Numbered from the stretch's first letter, positions 5,337-12,134 are shown. The stretch is DNA of 15,841 bases from Actinomycetota bacterium (GCA_003140115.1 PLIQ01000219.1:1-15841), one strand, 5' to 3'. The notes: generated from the letters alone by a model not told the origin. Program-made: numbers and translations.

Positions 5337-7664
5337 TCAGCGCTCGGCGGTCAGCCAGTCGCGGAGGATCTCCTCGTTGTGCTGGCCCGGGTGCGGGCTG
5401 GGGAAGCGCACGTACGCCCGGGGAACCCGCATGTGCTGGAACGGCCCGGTGACCCAGGTGGTGACGTCGGTGTTCGGGATGCGTAGCCGGGCCAGCCCGT
5501 CATGGGCCCAGATCCCGGCGTCGGCGAACAGGTCGGCGATCTCCGCCGCGGCGGCGGCGGCCAGCCCGGCGGCCTGCAGCTGCCGGGCGCCCTGGGCCGG
5601 CGTCAGCGTCTGCGCCCAGGCGGCGATGACCTTCTTGAGCTGCGCCACGGCCGCCTCGGGTGGCGGGCCGTTCTCGCCGAGGCTCAGCTCGGGCGCGCCG
5701 AGCAGGCGCACCGCGGCGTCCCAGTCGGACGCGTCCTCGAGCTCGACGGCCAGCCACGCGTCCTGCCCGGCGCTGGCGAACACGCCGGACAGGTAGGAGC
5801 CGGGAACTTCGTTCGGCTCCGGCCAGACGTCCCGGCCGGTGGCCAGGGCCTGCAGGAACAGCGGCGCGAGCATGACCCCGCCGGCCTCGGCCTGGGCGAT
5901 CTCGGTCTGGCTGCCCTGGCCGGTACGGTCCCGGTGGGCCAGCGCGGCGAAGATGGTGACGAGGACGTGCGCCACGGCGGTGTAGTCGAACTGGGAGCCG
6001 TGCGGTGACCACACCCGGGTCAGGCCCATGAACCCGTTCACGTTCGACCCGTAGGCCATCGCCGCGGCCCGTGGCCCGGTGCGCCCGTACCCGCTGACCG
6101 AGACCCAGATCAGGCGGGGGTTCATCTCGGCCAGGACCTCGGGGGTCAGGCCCCAGCCGGCCATCACGCCGGTGGCGAAGTTGTCGATCAGCACGTCGGC
6201 CTGGCGCACGAGCTGGCGGAAGGTCTCCAGTCCGGCCGGGCTCTTCATGTCCAGGGTCAGCGTGCGGCCGCTACGAGAGTACGAGGAGAACACCACGCTG
6301 AACGCTCGTCCGGCCGGATCGATCGCCTTGGGCAGCCCCGGGATGCCCGGCAGCCGGAGCGGATCGGGCCGATCCGGCGATTCGATCTTCACCACGTCCG
6401 CGCCCAGCTCGGCCAAGGTGGTGGCGCTGACGTTGCCGGCGATGGCCGTCCCGAACGAGAGCACCTTCAGGTCACCCAGCCGCGGCCCGCTGGGCAGCGA
6501 CCAGGGCTGGCCCTCCCGGGTGGCGGCCCACCGGCCGTCCAGCAGTTCCTGATCGTGCTCGCCGAGCAACGGCGCTTCCCGCCGGTAGCTCAGCAGCGGC
6601 GCGGAGGAGTTGAAGGGACGACCCGGGGCACGGAACGGCCCGGTCCGGGGTCGGTCATGCTCGGCCCAGAAGCCGCGGCTAGCCAGCTGCGGATCCCGGG
6701 TGACCTGCAGGACGGTGTTCACCGGCGCACACGGCACGCGGTGGATCATCGCGAGGTCCCAGAATCCCTGCATGGTGAACGGCGCGAGCAGCTCCCTGAC
6801 TCGCGGGGCCAGCTGGTCGGCGCGGGCGAACCGCTCGACCCGGTCCCGCAAGGCCGGGTCGAGCAGGTCCTGCGGCCGGCCTACGATCTCGAGAAACCCA
6901 TCCCAGTGCGGCGGGTTCCAGATCAGCATCTCGATCTGACCGTCGCTCACGTCCCAGATGCCGGTGGGCGGCATGGCCGCGCCACGGTTACGGGACATGA
7001 TGGAGCGGCCCGCGATGGTGTAGTAGCTGACCGCCGTCGACTCCCGGTAGGCGAGCAGGTCGTGCAGGTTCAGGTCGATCACCTGCCCGCCGGCCTGCGG
7101 CCGCTCGCGCAGGGCGACCATGATGGCGAAGGCCGCGTGCGCGGACAGCTCGTCGTAGAACGGGAAGGCGGGGATCACCCGCGGCGGGCCCTCGGCTGGC
7201 CCGATCGACCACATGCCGCCGCTGTCGGCGTAGGCGGTCAGCTGCGTCGCGCGCCGATCGCGGAAGGGTCCGTCCAGGCCATACGGCGTCAGGCAGCAGA
7301 TGACGGTATCCGGCCCGGCCCAGGACAGGCTCCGGCCGTCCCGGTCCCAGCCCGGGACCGGCTGTTTGGCCGACGGGGCGATCACCACGACGTCACAGCC
7401 GACGGCCAGGCGGCCGAGCTCGGCCTCGCTGTTGGTCCAGTCCAGCTGAACGCCACGCTTGTTCGCTTGGTAGTACGCGAAGGTCAGGCTCGACTCCGGG
7501 CCGGTCACCCCGTCCGCGAACGGGGGCCGGCGGCGCTGGCGGTCGCCGCCCGCGGGCTCGACCTTGACCACGTCGGCACCCAGGTCCGCGAGGATCTTCG
7601 TGCCGTACGCGGACAGCTCACCGCCCAGGTCCAGGACGCGGACTCCATCCAAGGGCGAGGTCAC
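5337..7664 (-). CDS. tandem (two-domain) CaiB/BaiF family CoA-transferase
   Basis: A 775-residue family III CoA-transferase made of two complete CaiB/BaiF domains in one chain. Single-domain members are about 400 residues. Domain 1 (about 4-380) opens with LDGVRVLDLGGELSAYGTKILADLGADVVKVE, domain 2 (about 397-770) with GDLKVLSFGTAIAG...LAELGADVVKIE. These enzymes move CoA from one acid to another without ATP. The residue aligning by eye with the catalytic Asp of formyl-CoA transferase is Asp202 in half 1 (IDLNLHDLL) but Glu593 in half 2 (EIAQAEAGG), so the halves may not be equivalent. The GTG start at 7664 has a strong ribosome site (GGAGG). It is the last gene of the dehydrogenase operon, 17 nt after the previous stop, and probably activates the pathway's substrate as a CoA ester. 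Confidence 0.92.
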   Translation of the reverse strand: MTSPLDGVRVLDLGGELSAYGTKILADLGADVVKVEPAGGDRQRRRPPFADGVTGPESSLTFAYYQANKRGVQLDWTNSEAELGRLAVGCDVVVIAPSAKQPVPGWDRDGRSLSWAGPDTVICCLTPYGLDGPFRDRRATQLTAYADSGGMWSIGPAEGPPRVIPAFPFYDELSAHAAFAIMVALRERPQAGGQVIDLNLHDLLAYRESTAVSYYTIAGRSIMSRNRGAAMPPTGIWDVSDGQIEMLIWNPPHWDGFLEIVGRPQDLLDPALRDRVERFARADQLAPRVRELLAPFTMQGFWDLAMIHRVPCAPVNTVLQVTRDPQLASRGFWAEHDRPRTGPFRAPGRPFNSSAPLLSYRREAPLLGEHDQELLDGRWAATREGQPWSLPSGPRLGDLKVLSFGTAIAGNVSATTLAELGADVVKIESPDRPDPLRLPGIPGLPKAIDPAGRAFSVVFSSYSRSGRTLTLDMKSPAGLETFRQLVRQADVLIDNFATGVMAGWGLTPEVLAEMNPRLIWVSVSGYGRTGPRAAAMAYGSNVNGFMGLTRVWSPHGSQFDYTAVAHVLVTIFAALAHRDRTGQGSQTEIAQAEAGGVMLAPLFLQALATGRDVWPEPNEVPGSYLSGVFASAGQDAWLAVELEDASDWDAAVRLLGAPELSLGENGPPPEAAVAQLKKVIAAWAQTLTPAQGARQLQAAGLAAAAAAEIADLFADAGIWAHDGLARLRIPNTDVTTWVTGPFQHMRVPRAYVRFPSPHPGQHNEEILRDWLTAER

Positions 7665-7681
7665 CTTGGCCTCCTATCGGA

Positions 7682-8815
7682 TTAGGCGGCGAGCGCGTCG
7701 GCGATGCGCTCGCGGTGGTAGCGCTCGTCGCCGATGTCGAGCTCCCAGTGACGGCAGCGGCGGGTGAACAACTGCACGTCGCAGTCGAGGATGAAAGCGA
7801 TGCCCGCGTGCACCGCGTGGGCGCGTTCGGGGGCGAGCCGGGCGGTCAGGCTGGCCTGGGCCTTGGCTTGCGATACCGCCTTGGCGGCCGGGAGCCCGGC
7901 GTCGAGCAGCCCGGCCGCGTAGCGGACCATCAGCGAGGTCAGGTGGGTGTTGATGGCAATGTCCGAGCACAGGTACTGCACGGCCTGGTAACGCCCGATG
8001 GCCTCGCCGAACTGGGTCCGGCGCTCGGCGTAGTCCACCGACAGCTCGAGCAGGCGCTCGGCGGCACCCTGGATCTGCGCGGCGCGCAGCACCGCGGCCC
8101 GGTCCAGGACGGGCTCGAGCAGCTCCCACCCGGCGTGGGCCCGGCCCAGGAGGGCCTGCGGTCCGACCCGCACCGAGTCGAAGGTCGTGGCGTAGAGCGG
8201 GTAGCCGGCCAGGTTGGGCAGCCTGGTCAGCTCGACGCCGGGCGCGGCGGAGTCCACCAGGGCCAGCGTGATGCCGGAGGCGGCCTCGGACGGCGGCGCG
8301 GTGCGCGCGGCGACGATCAGCTGGCTGGCCGAGTTGGCGTAGCCGACCAGGATCTTGCTGCCCGCCAGCCGCAGCGCGCCGTCCGCCTCGAGCGTGCCGG
8401 GCATGGTGATGGACTCGGGGCCGAAGCCGGTGTCCTCCTCGGCCAGGGCGGGGGTGATGATGCTCGTGCCGTCCATGATCGGTTCGAGCAGGTCACGGGC
8501 TACTGGGGTGTCGGCGGCGGCCAGCACGCCGGCTCCGATCACGGCCGACTCCAGGTGCGGGACGGGCGCGAGGGTGCGGCCCATGGCCTGGTAGATGACG
8601 CTCAGCTCCAGCGCGCCACCGCCGACGCCGCCCGCCGACTCCGGGTGCCCGAGCCGGAGCCAGCCCAGGGTGGCCATTTCCGCCCAAAGCTCGGGGGCGA
8701 ATCCCGCCTCGGAGTCCTCCCAAGCGCGGACCGCGCTGATCGCGCTGCGGGCTTCGAAGAACCGGCGCGCGGTGTCGGCGAGGTCGATTTGATGCTGCTC
8801 GAGATCGATGTCCAT
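7682..8815 (-). CDS. acyl-CoA dehydrogenase, second subunit of a probable heteromer
   Basis: A 377-residue acyl-CoA dehydrogenase family protein, forming an alpha,beta double bond in an acyl-CoA with FAD. The N-terminal helical domain (1-115), the beta domain with ALAEEDTGFGPE (124-134) and the C-terminal helical domain are all present. The FAD-contact motif RRTQFGEAIGRYQAVQ is at 265-280. In the C-terminal motif, where relatives have HGGIGYTWEHD, this protein has HAGIAFILDCD. The position I align with the catalytic Glu is Asp344. Its start is 10 nt downstream of the other dehydrogenase gene's stop, with only a weak AG-rich ribosome site, so translation is probably coupled. Paired unequal dehydrogenases of this kind form alpha2beta2 enzymes in steroid side-chain breakdown (FadE28-FadE29, FadE26-FadE27 in mycobacteria). 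The same arrangement is inferred here. Confidence 0.92.
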   Translation of the reverse strand: MDIDLEQHQIDLADTARRFFEARSAISAVRAWEDSEAGFAPELWAEMATLGWLRLGHPESAGGVGGGALELSVIYQAMGRTLAPVPHLESAVIGAGVLAAADTPVARDLLEPIMDGTSIITPALAEEDTGFGPESITMPGTLEADGALRLAGSKILVGYANSASQLIVAARTAPPSEAASGITLALVDSAAPGVELTRLPNLAGYPLYATTFDSVRVGPQALLGRAHAGWELLEPVLDRAAVLRAAQIQGAAERLLELSVDYAERRTQFGEAIGRYQAVQYLCSDIAINTHLTSLMVRYAAGLLDAGLPAAKAVSQAKAQASLTARLAPERAHAVHAGIAFILDCDVQLFTRRCRHWELDIGDERYHRERIADALAA

Positions 8816-8825
8816 GGTTGTCTCT

Positions 8826-10001
8826 CTACCTCGGGAGGCCGAGGCCGCGGGTGGCCAGAACCATCCGCTTGACCTGCGGGGTGCCGCCGGCGTGGTTGCG
8901 GATCGAGGTCCTGAACCACGCTTCCGGGCCGCCGTTGGCCACGTCGATCGGGGCCCAGCGGGAGCCGAGGGCCAGCTGGCCCACCCGGCCCGCGACGAGG
9001 TTGGTGAGCTCGGCGAACCGGGTCATCGCCTCCTTGGCGACCACGGTCCCGATGGCTCCGGCGAACGCCGGCGGCCGCTTGCTCTGGATGTTGGACAGCG
9101 ACTCGTAGGTCAGCAGCCGCTCGGCCTGCACGAGCAGGTCCATCTCGGCCAGCTGGTCGCGGACCACCGGGTCGTCGATGAGCCGCCTGCCGTTGCGCCT
9201 GGCCGTCTTGCACCAGGCCACCATCTGGTCCAGTTTCGCCTGGGCGTCCATGTAGGCGGCCCCGATGTTGCCGCCGTAGAACCCGCCCATGATCAGGTCC
9301 CAGCCCCGGCCCTCGGAGCCGATCATGTTCTCGTGCCGGACGCGGGCGCCGTCGAGGAAGGTGTGGTTCTGCCGCCCGCCGCCGATGTTGGGCAGCGGGC
9401 CGAACGAGACGCCGGGCTGATCGATGGGCAGCCCGAAGATGGTGATGCCGCGGTGCCGCGGTGCTTCGGGGTCGGTGCGCGCCGCGCAGTAGAGCATGTC
9501 CGCGTGGGTGCCCCAGGTGGTGAACGTCTTCTGCCCGGAGATCACCCACTCGTCCCCGTCGCGGACCGCCCGGGTGCTCAGCGAGGCCAGGTCCGATCCG
9601 GCCTCCGGCTCGGTGTAGCCCTCGGCCCAGAGCACCTCGGTCCGCTGGATGGGGGGCAGGAACTTCTGCTTCTGAGCCTGCGTGCCGCCGCGGAGCAGGG
9701 CCCCGGCGGCCAGCCCCCAGCCGATGGTGTTGACCAGCGGCGCGTCGCGGTAGGTGAACTCTTCGGAGAAGATCAGCTGGTCGATGGGCGGCCTGGCCAG
9801 CCCGCCATACTCCTTCGGCCAGGTCAGCCCGATCCAGCCCCGGGCCGAGACCTTCCTGGTGAACGCCGTGGCGAAGGCCCAGAAGTCCTCGTCCTCGCAC
9901 CACTCGGTCGACTTTTCCCAGCGGGCCGGCAGCTCGGTGTCGAGGAAGTCCCTGACCTCGTCCCGCCATTCGTTCTGGTCCGCGGTGAGCTGCAGCTCCA
10001 T
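8826..10001 (-). CDS. acyl-CoA dehydrogenase, first subunit of a probable heteromer
   Basis: A 391-residue acyl-CoA dehydrogenase of the FadE26/FadE28-like branch. It has GYTEPEAGSDLASL (128-141) and the FAD-contact segment SGQKTFTTWGTHAD (155-168) in the middle domain, and a C-terminus ending IRNHAGGTPQVKRMVLATRG, typical of that branch. In the helix after EGRGW (230-234), where related proteins carry an L-x-x-ER motif with the catalytic Glu, this protein reads MGGFYGGNIG and the aligned position is Gly244. If that alignment is right, neither subunit keeps the canonical base. The ATG at 10001 has a strong ribosome site (AGGAGAGG). It is the first gene of the operon with the second dehydrogenase and the tandem CoA-transferase. 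Electrons would go to the EtfAB encoded just beyond the transferase. Confidence 0.93.
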   Translation of the reverse strand: MELQLTADQNEWRDEVRDFLDTELPARWEKSTEWCEDEDFWAFATAFTRKVSARGWIGLTWPKEYGGLARPPIDQLIFSEEFTYRDAPLVNTIGWGLAAGALLRGGTQAQKQKFLPPIQRTEVLWAEGYTEPEAGSDLASLSTRAVRDGDEWVISGQKTFTTWGTHADMLYCAARTDPEAPRHRGITIFGLPIDQPGVSFGPLPNIGGGRQNHTFLDGARVRHENMIGSEGRGWDLIMGGFYGGNIGAAYMDAQAKLDQMVAWCKTARRNGRRLIDDPVVRDQLAEMDLLVQAERLLTYESLSNIQSKRPPAFAGAIGTVVAKEAMTRFAELTNLVAGRVGQLALGSRWAPIDVANGGPEAWFRTSIRNHAGGTPQVKRMVLATRGLGLPR

Positions 10002-10057
10002 GACCTCTCCTGCCTTCGGGTTACCAGGCGGTCGCGGCGGTCTGGCCGTTACTTATA

Positions 10058-10086
10058 GAATTATCGAATCTTTGGCTGTCCGTCAA
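10058..10086 (-). promoter_or_regulatory. candidate promoter of the dehydrogenase/CoA-transferase operon
   Basis: On the minus strand TTGACG (10086-10081) is followed by an AT-rich block containing GATAAT after 15 nt (10065-10060) and TAATTC after 17 nt (10063-10058). Either would place the start of transcription near 10050-10055, about 50 nt before the ATG at 10001. The block around 10049-10075 is clearly AT-richer than its surroundings. No perfect dyad like the one before etfB was found here. Confidence 0.45.
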
Positions 10087-10115
10087 CGGTCCGGCCACGC
10101 TATGAGGTGATCGTC

Positions 10116-10241
10116 TTGACGAGCTTCAATCCCGCGGCGCTGCGTTACAGCCTGGCCGACACGCTGACCCTGGCCTGGCCCGAGGTCCTCGACGTGGCCC
10201 GGACCGCGCTCGAGGTGCTGGCCTCGGCGGCCGGCCTGTAA
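10116..10241 (+). CDS. possible small protein or gene remnant, 41 residues
   Basis: A short open frame encoding MTSFNPAALRYSLADTLTLA and then WPEVLDVARTALEVLASAAGL. I do not recognise it. The TTG start at 10116 is preceded by GAGGTGATC (10104-10112), which matches the complement of the 16S anti-Shine-Dalgarno for nine bases at good spacing. That is stronger than most sites in this window. The codons are GC-rich in third position like real genes here. The peptide is hydrophobic and Ala/Leu-rich with no signal peptide or metal motif, probably helical. It lies between the divergent dehydrogenase operon promoter and an AT-rich gap, so it may be a true small protein or the front end of a truncated gene. 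An in-frame GTG at 10107 is an alternative start without a ribosome site. Confidence 0.4.
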   Translation: MTSFNPAALRYSLADTLTLAWPEVLDVARTALEVLASAAGL

Positions 10242-10328
10242 GCCGTCAGCTTGCCGGCCTGTCGCGCTATTCGATCCGGTTATGTACCGCTATGTCGTAA
10301 CTTAATCTTGAGAAATTCCGGGCGCCGA

Positions 10329-10345
10329 CCATGATCTGATCATGG
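10329..10345. repeat. 17-bp near-continuous palindrome CCATGATC-T-GATCATGG
   Basis: Perfect 8-bp arms around a single T. The size and compactness suit a dimeric regulator's operator more than an RNA hairpin, since a one-base loop is sterically poor. Its right arm overlaps the left arm of the next inverted repeat. CCATGAT also recurs as a half-site at 10377-10383. Confidence 0.5.
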
Positions 10346-10370
10346 CTAGTTTTAAGTCATATTTAGCCAT
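10342..10370. repeat. 7-bp inverted repeat ATGGCTA-N15-TAGCCAT
   Basis: ATGGCTA (10342-10348) and TAGCCAT (10364-10370) are perfect inverted copies separated by 15 AT-rich bases. The repeat overlaps the palindrome at 10329-10345 by four bases, so the two structures would exclude each other in RNA or could be adjacent protein sites. Confidence 0.4.
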
Positions 10371-10388
10371 TTCACGCCATGATTATGA

Positions 10389-10412
10389 AAAGGCCCGACC
10401 CCAAGGGCGTTT
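10389..10412. terminator. possible bidirectional terminator-like hairpin
   Basis: AAAGGCCC (10389-10396), an 8-nt loop, then GGGCGTTT (10405-10412) pair with one G-G mismatch: a GCCC/GGGC core flanked by an A-tract and a T-tract. Read as + strand RNA it would end in UUU, read in reverse in UUUU. It could close a transcript covering the small frame at 10116-10241. The short core makes this tentative. Confidence 0.3.
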
Positions 10413-10430
10413 CCTAAAGTTCCTCACTGC

Positions 10431-10452
10431 CCGCCCTTGCTAATCAGGGCGG
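10431..10452. repeat. GC-rich 7-bp hairpin CCGCCCT-N8-AGGGCGG
   Basis: Perfect 7-bp arms (10431-10437 and 10446-10452) around an 8-base AT-rich loop. No T-run follows on either strand, so it is not an ordinary intrinsic terminator. It could be an RNA element in a long kinase leader or a protein-binding site. Confidence 0.45.
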
Positions 10453-10673
10453 CACCCAGCAGACGGCGGAGAGCGTTATATATGCAAACCAAAGCCGCAT
10501 AACTAGACAACCTATATCAGGTCACCAGGCCTCCCCGCTTGCGGCGCAAATTTAACGAATCGATCCACTTGGTGTACCATGACAGAAATAGCCTGGGAAG
10601 ATTTCTTACACGGCCGCATGAACGTATGCGCAGCCCCGGACCAAGCGGCGATGCCAACACCAGGGAAGCAGTC

Positions 10674-12032
10674 ATGGCTCAGACAACGATTCAAGATATT
10701 TTGCCCGCAAGTGGCGGGATACCTGCCCAACTATTCGCGGCGCTTATCAGCGCATCGGATGACGCCATCGTAGCCAAGTCACTCGCCGGGGTGATAGCGA
10801 GCTGGAATCCGGGTGCCATGCGCCTATACGGGTACACCTCGGACGAGGCGATCGGCCAGCCGATGACGATGCTATGCCCCCCAGAGCGGCAAGACGAGAT
10901 CGCGGACATCCTGACGAAGATCAGAAACGGCGAGCGCATCTCGCACTACGAGACCATAAGGCAGCGTAAGGACGGCACCACCTTTTCCGTGTCGGTATCG
11001 GTATCTTGCATCAACGATGAGTACGGGAACACGATCGGCGCGGCCTCCATTGCCCGGGACATCACCGAGCAGAAGCAAGTCCGTACGGCGGAAGGGCTCG
11101 CCCAGCGGAACCTGGATATCGAGCGGGCGAACCAGAAACTTACGGACTTCACCTACCTGATCTCCCACGACCTGAGCTCCCCGCTCCGGGCACTTGCGTT
11201 CTACAGCGGCCTCCTGATGGAAGAGTGCGCGGACGATCTCGGCGAGAACGGCCGTGGCTACGCCGAGCGCATCGCAACCGTCAGCGAGCAAATGTCCACG
11301 CTCATCGAGAACCTGGTGCTGCTCTCCGACCTCGCGCGAGCCAGCATGTACCTGCAGACCGTCGACCTCAGCGCCGAGGTCGACGACATCGCCCGGGATC
11401 TCCAGAGCGAGGAGCCAGGTCGAGACGTCCAGTTCATTATCCAGCGCCCAGTCCGGGTCCGAGCAGATCGCACTCTCATCCGCACGGTCCTGCAGAACCT
11501 GGTAGGGAACGCCTGGAAGTTCACCTCTCATCGGGACACCGCGCTGATCGAGTTCGGCATGACATCGACCGGAGACGCCCCCGTCTGCTGCTACGTGCGC
11601 GACAACGGCGCCGGCTTTGACCCCCTCTACGCGAGCAAGCTGTTCCGGCCGTTCCAGCGGCTGCACGCGACCAGCGAGTTCCCCGGCACGGGCATCGGCC
11701 TCGCCAGCGTCAAGCAGCTCGTGGAACGCCACGGAGGCCGGGTATGGGCTGAGGGCAAGGTAAACGGAGGCGCGACCATGTACTTCACCCTTAACGCCGA
11801 AGAAACTGATCGAGCGGCCGGGCCAGCCGGAGCGGCCGGAGCGGCGGGGGCAGCCGGAGCGGCGGGGGCAGCCGGAGCAGCCGGAGCAGCCGGGCCAGCC
11901 GGCGAAGCCGGAGCGGCAGGACCAGCCGGACCAGCTGGGGCGGCGGGAGCGGCAGGACCAGCCGGACCAGCTGGGGCGGCGGGAGCAGCAGGACCAGTCG
12001 GCGCGGCTGCATTATCTCGTCATCCTCGCTGA
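10674..12032 (+). CDS. orphan PAS-sensor histidine kinase with collagen-like C-terminal tail
   Basis: A 452-residue cytoplasmic sensor kinase with no membrane segment. A PAS domain (about 19-136) starts at LFAALISASDDAIVAKS and ends ASIARDITEQKQ. The dimerisation domain carries the phospho-acceptor in LISHDLSSPLRAL (His165), a form common in phytochrome-like kinases. The ATPase domain shows the N box QNLVGNAWKFT (Asn275, Asn279), G1 DNGAGF (310-315), F box LFRPFQRLH and G2 GTGIGLA (338-344). All catalytic motifs look intact. Residues 383-445 are 21 perfect Gly-X-Y triplets, mostly GAA and GPA, unusual for a kinase. The ATG at 10674 is chosen for its AGGGA ribosome site. The frame stays open back to 10539. 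No response regulator is adjacent. A TTA codon (Leu447) occurs near the end, and codons in the PAS half are less GC-biased than those of neighbours. Confidence 0.93.
   Translation: MAQTTIQDILPASGGIPAQLFAALISASDDAIVAKSLAGVIASWNPGAMRLYGYTSDEAIGQPMTMLCPPERQDEIADILTKIRNGERISHYETIRQRKDGTTFSVSVSVSCINDEYGNTIGAASIARDITEQKQVRTAEGLAQRNLDIERANQKLTDFTYLISHDLSSPLRALAFYSGLLMEECADDLGENGRGYAERIATVSEQMSTLIENLVLLSDLARASMYLQTVDLSAEVDDIARDLQSEEPGRDVQFIIQRPVRVRADRTLIRTVLQNLVGNAWKFTSHRDTALIEFGMTSTGDAPVCCYVRDNGAGFDPLYASKLFRPFQRLHATSEFPGTGIGLASVKQLVERHGGRVWAEGKVNGGATMYFTLNAEETDRAAGPAGAAGAAGAAGAAGAAGAAGAAGPAGEAGAAGPAGPAGAAGAAGPAGPAGAAGAAGPVGAAALSRHPR
11820..12008 (+). repeat. tandem repeats encoding 21 collagen-like Gly-X-Y triplets
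   Basis: A low-complexity tract coding for GPA, GAA x7, GPA, GEA, GAA, GPA x2, GAA x2, GPA x2, GAA x2, GPV, GAA. At DNA level it contains an 18-bp unit repeated exactly twice (11838-11855, 11856-11873). It also contains a 36-bp unit repeated with one base change (11919-11954, 11955-11990), followed by a partial third copy. This indicates expansion by slippage or unequal exchange. The Gly period is unbroken for 63 residues, and synonymous codons vary (GGA, GGG, GGC; GCG, GCA, GCC), so the protein pattern is partly kept apart from the DNA repeat. Confidence 0.9.
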
Positions 12033-12071
12033 ACGGTGACCTTGGCCGAGTCCGCCGAGTCAAGGCCACCC

Positions 12072-12120
12072 GTTCCGCGGTCGCCGGGTGTATCACCCTG
12101 GAACCCGCCAGAGGCGGAAC
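12072..12120. terminator. candidate bidirectional terminator between convergent genes
   Basis: In the 102-nt gap between the kinase and the MerR gene, GTTCCGC (12072-12078) and GCGGAAC (12114-12120) form an outer 7-bp stem. GGGTG-TAT-CACCC (12086-12098) forms an inner hairpin. There is no T-run, as is common for actinobacterial terminators. A further CCTTG/CAAGG dyad lies at 12040-12065. Position between two converging stops is the main support. Confidence 0.4.
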
Positions 12121-12134
12121 TTCCTCACATTGCG

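Larger units (their letters stand above)
10242..10673. other. AT-richer, dyad-rich intergenic region before the kinase gene
   Basis: About 430 bases without a convincing gene. The region from about 10270 to 10600 is visibly AT-richer than the rest of the window. It holds four inverted repeats (listed separately) and three copies of CATGAT in direct and inverted orientation (10330-10335, within 10338-10344, and 10378-10383). The kinase frame is open upstream to 10539, but that extra 45 residues lacks a ribosome site and family similarity. No tRNA cloverleaf or transposase remnant was recognised. It may be the kinase control region, a structured RNA, or a scar of an insertion or deletion. Confidence 0.5.

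Noticed and set aside
8808..10058. A 416-codon plus-strand open frame opposite the first acyl-CoA dehydrogenase
   Set aside because: It is antisense to a clear dehydrogenase, with a low-complexity Gly/Pro/Arg/Gln sequence and no ribosome site.
10539..10673. A 45-residue N-terminal extension of the kinase starting at TTG 10539
   Set aside because: The segment lies in AT-rich DNA, has no ribosome site and no domain. The ATG at 10674 has AGGGA at good spacing just before the PAS domain.
10579..10773. A 64-codon plus-strand frame overlapping the start of the kinase
   Set aside because: It overlaps the PAS domain in another frame, has no good ribosome site and shows no recognisable motif.
11820..12008. 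Repeat tract considered as a CRISPR or other non-coding array
   Set aside because: The units are short, contiguous, lack unique spacers and keep an open Gly-X-Y frame fused to the kinase.
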